From Hymenobacter siberiensis (GTDB lineage Bacteria; Bacteroidota; Bacteroidia; Cytophagales; Hymenobacteraceae), in assembly GCF_018967845.1 (NCBI RefSeq), contig NZ_JAHLZZ010000001.1:3658001-3722000 (forward strand): DNA of 64,000 nt, given 5' to 3'. Below are positions 59,508 through 64,000 of this stretch, piece by piece. The position numbers and the translations under genes are program-made. The stretch's first letter is position 1. The number at the start of each line of letters is the position of its first letter. Under the pieces are notes generated by a model. The model was not told the DNA's origin, made no database searches, and saw only the letters and a list, made by a program, of their open reading frames with translations.

Positions 59508-61586
59508 ATGAAACACACCGCCACAACCGCTATTTTATTTTCTTTAGGGCTGGGCGCTTTTCCGGTGCTGGCGCAGGTAAAACCTGTGCCGGCCAAGGCC
59601 GCTCCGGCCGTAGCTAAGCCCGCCTTAGCCAAGCCCGCGCCAGCCAAAGCTGTTCTTCTTAAACCAGCACCCGCCAAACCAGTACCTGCCAAACCTGCGG
59701 CCCCCAAGCCCGCCCCGGTAAGTGCTGCGCCAGTGGCCCCGGCGGCGGCCCCCATCGTGGCGGCGCCCCCCGCCCCGGTTCAGGCCAAGGCCGATACGGG
59801 CCCGGCCGTGCGCTACACCATGGCGTTTCCCAACGCGGTGCACCACGAGGCGAAGGTGACGGCGACGTTTTCGGGGCTGCCCGGCGGCGGACCGCTGCAC
59901 GTACGCATGGCCCGCAGCTCGCCCGGCCGCTATTCGATTCATGATTTTGCCAAAAACGTGTATTACGTGGTGGCTACCGATGGCAGCAACCATCCCCTGC
60001 CGCTGAATCGCCCCGACCCCTACGGCTGGGACGTGATGCCCGCCGCCGACGGCACCGTGATTTTCAGCTACACGCTGTACGGCGACCAGACGGATGGTAC
60101 CAACGTGGGCATCGACCAGCAGCACGCCCACCTCAACCTACCGGCGGCCCTATGTTACGCCACCGGCCTGGAAGGCCGCGCCACCGAAATCAAGTTTGAC
60201 CTGCCCGCTACCTGGAAAGTGGCCTCGCAGCTGCGCCAGGGCAGTGATAAGGCCGTGTACACCGCCCCCAACATGCAGTACATGATGGATAGCCCGGTGT
60301 CGTTGGGTGCCCAGCAGGTGCTGTCGTGGCAGGAGGGCGACCAGACCATTGAGCTGGCGACGCTGTATATGGGTCCGGTATCGGAAATTGATGCCTATGC
60401 CAAGAAAATCCAGAAGGTGGTGAAGGAGGAGAAGGCCATTTTTGGCGAGCTGCCCACGTTTGACTTTGCCCGCTACACCTTCGTGGCCGACTACCTGAGC
60501 CAGGCTTCCGGCGACGGCATGGAACACCGCAACTCCACTTCCGTAACCAGCCCCCGCACGCTGAAGGACGAGGACGCGACCAAAAACCTGGGTACCGTGG
60601 CCCACGAGTTCTTCCACGCCTGGAACGTGGAGCGCCTACGCCCAAAAGACCTGGAGCCCTTTGATTTCCAGCGTGTAAACATGAGTGACAACCTCTGGTT
60701 TGCCGAAGGCTTCACGCAGTACTACGGCCGCCTGGCCCTGCGCCGCGCCAAGCTGATTGAGGACGAGGAGTTTTACGACGACATCAGCCGCTGGGTGAAC
60801 CTGCGCCAGAACAGCCCCGGTGCCCGCTACGCCTCGGCCATCGACATGAGCCGCCAAGCCGCCTACACCGATGGGGCCGGCACCGGCGCCCCGATGAACC
60901 TGGTAAACACCAACTTGTCGTATTACGACCAGGGCGCGGGCATTGCGCTGGTGCTCGATTTGCAGCTGCGCCAGCACCACCGCTCCTCGCTCGACAAGTT
61001 TATGCAGGCCATGTGGCAGCAGTACGGTAAAAAGCAGGCGGGCTACGCCCCCACCAACCCCTACACGACCCGCGACCTGCAGCGCGTGCTGGGCGAGGTG
61101 AGCAAGGACACCGTGTTTGCCGACCGCTTCTTCCGGCAGTACGTGTACGGCCGCGAGCAGCCACGCTTCAGCGAGAACCTGCTGGTGGCTGGCCTAGCCG
61201 TGATTCCGACCCGCGCCCTGGGCGCGGCCCTGCCCAGCCAGGTAGAGTTTGACGAAGAAGGCCGCTGCCTGGTGGCCTACAATACCCAGATTGGCTCGGG
61301 CCTGTACAAGGCCGGCATTGACCGGGGCGACCAGCTAATGGTGCTTGATGGCCAGACCATTAAGAGTTCCAGCGACCTCGACGGCGTGCTGCACAAGCAC
61401 TCGCCCAGCGACGTGGTATTTGTGAAGGTGAAAACCCGGGGCGGCGTGGAGCGCACCACCCAGCTCATCCTGTCTGAAGACCCCAACGTGCAGGTGAAAC
61501 CCGCAGAATCGGTGGACAAAATGGTGTATTTGCCTGCACAAAAAGTCCTCCGCGAAGCGTGGCTGGCCAGCCAGGCCTCCAACTAA
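59508..61586 (+). CDS. M61-family metallopeptidase
   Basis: 692-aa exported zinc peptidase of the glycyl aminopeptidase family. Signal peptide (about 1-22), an Ala/Pro/Lys-rich repetitive linker (KPAPAK, KPVPAK; about 25-95), an N-terminal beta domain, the zinc site in AHEFFHAWNVE (His366, Glu367, His370) with upstream GMEHRNS, and a C-terminal PDZ-like domain (SGLYKAGIDRGDQLMVLDGQ). ATG 59508 begins the signal peptide. The strongly repeated Ala-Pro linker is probably a cell-wall or periplasm spacer. Confidence 0.92.
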   Translation: MKHTATTAILFSLGLGAFPVLAQVKPVPAKAAPAVAKPALAKPAPAKAVLLKPAPAKPVPAKPAAPKPAPVSAAPVAPAAAPIVAAPPAPVQAKADTGPAVRYTMAFPNAVHHEAKVTATFSGLPGGGPLHVRMARSSPGRYSIHDFAKNVYYVVATDGSNHPLPLNRPDPYGWDVMPAADGTVIFSYTLYGDQTDGTNVGIDQQHAHLNLPAALCYATGLEGRATEIKFDLPATWKVASQLRQGSDKAVYTAPNMQYMMDSPVSLGAQQVLSWQEGDQTIELATLYMGPVSEIDAYAKKIQKVVKEEKAIFGELPTFDFARYTFVADYLSQASGDGMEHRNSTSVTSPRTLKDEDATKNLGTVAHEFFHAWNVERLRPKDLEPFDFQRVNMSDNLWFAEGFTQYYGRLALRRAKLIEDEEFYDDISRWVNLRQNSPGARYASAIDMSRQAAYTDGAGTGAPMNLVNTNLSYYDQGAGIALVLDLQLRQHHRSSLDKFMQAMWQQYGKKQAGYAPTNPYTTRDLQRVLGEVSKDTVFADRFFRQYVYGREQPRFSENLLVAGLAVIPTRALGAALPSQVEFDEEGRCLVAYNTQIGSGLYKAGIDRGDQLMVLDGQTIKSSSDLDGVLHKHSPSDVVFVKVKTRGGVERTTQLILSEDPNVQVKPAESVDKMVYLPAQKVLREAWLASQASN

Positions 61587-61601
61587 GCCCAACCAATAAG
61601 G

Positions 61602-61657
61602 AAAAAGCCCCGGCGGGCCGGAGTCGCGTAGCGCGGCCCGGGTCGCCGGGGCTTTTT
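61602..61657 (+). terminator. Terminator of the M61 peptidase gene
   Basis: Arms AAAAAGCCCCGGCG (61602-61615) and CGCCGGGGCTTTTT (61644-61657), with a smaller hairpin in the loop. Located 15 bases after the stop. Confidence 0.88.
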
Positions 61658-61697
61658 GCTGCGCGGTGGTCACGGGCGGCTGATTGGCTAATATCTT

Positions 61698-61705
61698 TAC
61701 CTTTG
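61698..61705 (+). promoter_or_regulatory. Possible -7 element for the right-end module
   Basis: TACCTTTG, preceded by an overlapping TATCTTTA, 85 bases before ATG 61791. It would give the first gene of the module a leader of roughly 80 bases. No good -33 element is visible. Confidence 0.4.
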
Positions 61706-61790
61706 GACGGTTGGTGGCCGTTTTTATGCCGTTCCGGCGGTACCAGCGCATCAGCCCGGCCCTTTCCATCATTCCCTTTTCCGTTTCGTC

Positions 61791-62477
61791 ATGGCAATTT
61801 TCGATAAGCTCGCCCACGCTGCCAAGGACTTTTTTATTGAGCCCGAGGCAGGCGCACCGACTCCGCCCACCCCGCAGTACGGGGCCGCTGCCCCGCCGGC
61901 AGCTGCTCCCGCTACGTCCAATACAACGCCCCCTGCCGCCCCGGCTCCCGGCCAGGCTGAGCAGCGCCACCTCGACCACATCACCGGCCTGCTATCCGGC
62001 GATGGCAAGGACTTCGCCGCCTACATGAAAATGGTAAAGAGTATGGCCGCCGCCGGCCTGAATGGCCCCATGCTCTACCAAACGGCCTTCAACGCCTTCT
62101 CGGCCGTGAATGGCGGCACCGTGCCGGCGCTGCTGGCCTCGGCCACCCAGTTTGAGCAAACCCTGGCTGATGACCGCGCAAAAGTGCTGGCCCGCCACCG
62201 CGAAAAGATGGGAGAAGGCGCAGCCCCGGGGGCCGCACCGGGCCCGGTGGCGCTGCTCATGGTGCAGGAAAAAAAGCTGGCCGAAGACCTGGCCGAGCTC
62301 ACCCGCCAGCTGCAGGCCAAGCAGCAACAGCTGCTGCAAACGCAGCAGCAGCTGGGCGAGGAGCGCCAGAAAACCCAGAGCGCGCTGGCCTCCTACGAGC
62401 TGGCCAATGCGGCCGCGATGGCAGAATTGCAGACCCACCACAAGGCTGCTGAAACGTTTCTGAACGGCGCAAAGTAG
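61791..62477 (+). CDS. Soluble coiled-coil protein of unknown function (228 aa)
   Basis: Opens MAIFDKLAHAAKDFFIEPEA, a possible amphipathic helix, then an Ala/Pro-rich linker (about 22-60), a helical domain (LDHITGLLSGDGKDFAAYMK; LYQTAFNAFSAVNGG), and a coiled coil from about residue 160 (EKKLAEDLAELTRQLQAKQQ). No signal or membrane segment. It is the first of three genes on the same strand with gaps of about 100 and 180 bases. No family recognised. Confidence 0.72.
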   Translation: MAIFDKLAHAAKDFFIEPEAGAPTPPTPQYGAAAPPAAAPATSNTTPPAAPAPGQAEQRHLDHITGLLSGDGKDFAAYMKMVKSMAAAGLNGPMLYQTAFNAFSAVNGGTVPALLASATQFEQTLADDRAKVLARHREKMGEGAAPGAAPGPVALLMVQEKKLAEDLAELTRQLQAKQQQLLQTQQQLGEERQKTQSALASYELANAAAMAELQTHHKAAETFLNGAK

Positions 62478-62576
62478 TCTCGTTGCACAAGCTTCCGCTT
62501 ATACTTACCAACGATGCGTATGTATGGACAAGCGAAAGCTTAGGCGAAAATTTCCATCTCTTTCTTTTTTCTGCTG

Positions 62577-63572
62577 ATGAACACTCCGTTACTGGGCCCG
62601 CCCTCGCCGGCCGATGGCCTGCCCTCCTGGCAAAAACCTGAGAAAGCTGCCGCTTGGGTCTTCATGGCCGCGCTGGTGGGGGCCGGCATTTATTACTGGG
62701 GCAAAATCCTGCCTTTTCTGATTGACATCGTTTTTGATACCGTGAAGCTGGGGGTTGGGCTGGGCGTGCTGTTCGTGCTGTTTCTGCTGGCGACGAACAA
62801 GCGGATTCAGACCGGGCTATGGTACATGGGGCAGCGTATTTTCCGGACGGCAGCCAGCATTTTCGTCAACACCAACCCCATCGGCATCATGGAGGACTAC
62901 ATCTCGAACACCGAGAAGGAAGCCCGCAACATGGACGCCGAAGTGGGCCACATTGAAGGGGCCAACGAGCTGGTGAAGCGCAAGATAATGACCAATACCG
63001 TTCAGATGAAAGAGTACCTGGCTCTGGCCGCCTCGGCCCAGCGCCAGGGCGAAAAAGACTCGGCCGATTCCTACGCCAGTCGTGCCGCCCAGTTGGAGGA
63101 CTACAACCGCCGCCTGCAGCCCATGGCCACCACCACGGCCAACGTGAGCCTGGTAATGCGCCAGATTCTGAAAGCTGCCCTGCGCCAGATTGACAACTCC
63201 AAATTCAAAGTCAACCTCTTGAAGGATGAGTACGCCCTGGTGAAACGCACCAGCTCGGGCATGCGCGCCGCCATGAACATCCTGCGCGGCGACCCCGACA
63301 AGAAGTACTTCTTCGACCTGGCCACCGACCGCGTGGCCGAGGACATGGCCCAGCAGCTGGGTCAGATTAAGCAGGCCATGCGCTACTCGCAGGAGTTCGT
63401 GAAGGAGATGGACATCCAAAACGGGGTGATGAGCGAGAAGGGCCAGCACCTGCTCGACCAGTACCAGAAGGGCGAGTTCAGCGCCATTATGAACAATGAG
63501 CCGCCCGTACCCATGAGCGCCGCCACCACCCGACAGGCCACTGATGACGCTTATGGCAAGCTGCTGGATTAG
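62577..63572 (+). CDS. Membrane-anchored coiled-coil protein of unknown function (331 aa)
   Basis: Two N-terminal membrane helices (about 20-37, AAWVFMAALVGAGIYYW, and 42-67, FDTVKLGVGLGVLFVLFLLA), then a long helical, coiled-coil-type region (YISNTEKEARNMDAEVGHIE; KIMTNTVQMKEYLALAASAQ; YNRRLQPMATTTANVSLVMR) distantly like PspA-type helical proteins in pattern only. The tail is acidic and short. Lies between the coiled-coil protein and the ASKHA-like protein gene. Confidence 0.72.
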   Translation: MNTPLLGPPSPADGLPSWQKPEKAAAWVFMAALVGAGIYYWGKILPFLIDIVFDTVKLGVGLGVLFVLFLLATNKRIQTGLWYMGQRIFRTAASIFVNTNPIGIMEDYISNTEKEARNMDAEVGHIEGANELVKRKIMTNTVQMKEYLALAASAQRQGEKDSADSYASRAAQLEDYNRRLQPMATTTANVSLVMRQILKAALRQIDNSKFKVNLLKDEYALVKRTSSGMRAAMNILRGDPDKKYFFDLATDRVAEDMAQQLGQIKQAMRYSQEFVKEMDIQNGVMSEKGQHLLDQYQKGEFSAIMNNEPPVPMSAATTRQATDDAYGKLLD

Positions 63573-63573
63573 C

Positions 63574-63656
63574 GGTTGTCATTCCGCCGCAGGAGGAATC
63601 TGAGTACACCCATTGGACGAATAATATCAGATTCCTCCTGCGGCGGAATGACAACC
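63574..63656. repeat. Inverted repeat with 30-base perfect arms
   Basis: Arms 63574-63603 and 63627-63656 (left begins GGTTGTCATTCCGCCGCAGG), 23-base spacer. Same layout as the GTCAT-type family but with a different arm body (CCGCCGCAGGAGGAATC). It lies directly after the stop of the gene at 62577. Confidence 0.9.
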
Positions 63657-63752
63657 CTGCTTTGCGCTGCTTCCAAATTCCCGCCGCGTAACATTGCCTC
63701 GATAAAACCACCCCAGACTCTCCCCCTTTTCATCACCTTAACTGCCCTCACC

Positions 63753-64000
63753 ATGCGGCTCACCTTCGCCAGCAAGGCCATTATCGCGGCCATCATCCTC
63801 ATCGGCCTGTACTTCGGCATTCGCCGCTTCACGGCCACCAATCCGGAGCTGGCCCAATCGGGCCGCTCGGCCATCGACCCCGTTGCCGATACCACCAGCC
63901 GCTCGAATGCCCCTGCGGGCTCTTCCGAAACGTCTGCTACGGGCACCGGCACTCGCCCGGCCTTTGCTTACGAAGCCCCCGCGCCCGTTGATGGCAAACT
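63753..64000 (+). CDS. Membrane-anchored ASKHA-like protein (5' part, cut by window end)
   Basis: First 82 codons of a gene running off the window. Starts MRLTFASKAIIAAIILIGLY, a single membrane helix, then a Ser/Ala/Thr-rich linker and AFAYEAPAPVDGKL. The last part matches TFTYRPTAPVDGKL of the protein at 50722, where the ASKHA-like domain begins right after; so this is probably a paralogue with a membrane anchor in place of the signal peptide and DUF6799-like domain. Confidence 0.7.
   Translation, partial: MRLTFASKAIIAAIILIGLYFGIRRFTATNPELAQSGRSAIDPVADTTSRSNAPAGSSETSATGTGTRPAFAYEAPAPVDGK

Overview
This 64 kb window is chromosomal DNA of a high-GC Bacteroidetes bacterium, most likely a Hymenobacter-like member of the Cytophagales. 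The evidence is a TonB-dependent receptor paired with a DUF4249 lipoprotein, a secreted protein with a C-terminal type IX secretion (T9SS) sorting domain, Bacteroidetes-type -7 promoter elements (TAnnTTTG), almost no Shine-Dalgarno sites, and the intergenic inverted repeats usual in that group. No rRNA, CRISPR array, prophage or replication origin was seen. One tRNA (Leu, CAG) is present.

Layout. 1-6.4 kb: end of sppA, purine nucleoside phosphorylase, DUF4249 lipoprotein plus TonB-dependent receptor, thioredoxin, a small exported protein. 6.5-13.8 kb: small HNH protein, an unknown 350-aa protein, and sbcD / small exported protein / sbcC (Mre11-Rad50-type nuclease). 14-18.8 kb: lpdA, TPR lipoprotein, geranylgeranyl-reductase-like flavoprotein, fabG. 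18.8-20.6 kb: an AT-rich island with an IS5-type element inserted in an unknown gene, abutting the start of a yiiX-like gene. 21-31 kb: T9SS-secreted SGNH esterase with B-repeats, a roughly 900 bp stretch without a gene, VWA-like membrane protein, NAD(P)-binding protein, MBL hydrolase, pseudouridine synthase, alpha/beta hydrolase. 31-33.7 kb: an AT-rich Imm53-type immunity gene broken by two different insertion sequences. 33.9-43.5 kb: dnaK, an exported protein, an EEP-family nuclease, a damaged purE, marC, hemE, small proteins, heptose kinase, aminotransferase. 43.6-50.5 kb: GT2 fused to a degenerate phosphoglycosyl transferase, recR, clpS, yceI plus marR, exported proteins, dipeptide epimerase. 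50.7-64 kb: a secreted ASKHA-like protein, dicarboxylate symporter, lipoproteins, a large GAF protein, PAP2 phosphatase, tRNA-Leu, methyltransferase, M61 peptidase, and a three-gene module of coiled-coil proteins plus a membrane-anchored paralogue of the ASKHA-like protein (cut by the window end).

Most genes stand alone or in pairs, and many gene ends carry a hairpin or long inverted repeat. The strongest observations are: (1) one gene interrupted by two unrelated IS elements, whose removal in silico restores a single open frame; (2) a palindromic repeat inserted in frame in an alpha/beta hydrolase with a 7-bp flanking duplication; (3) a purE with an in-frame stop, an expanded active-site HRTP repeat and altered active-site residues; (4) an uncharacterised coiled-coil / membrane coiled-coil / ASKHA-like module; (5) predicted promoters so close to start codons that the mRNAs should be leaderless. 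Function calls come from motif and family recognition by eye; no database search was run.
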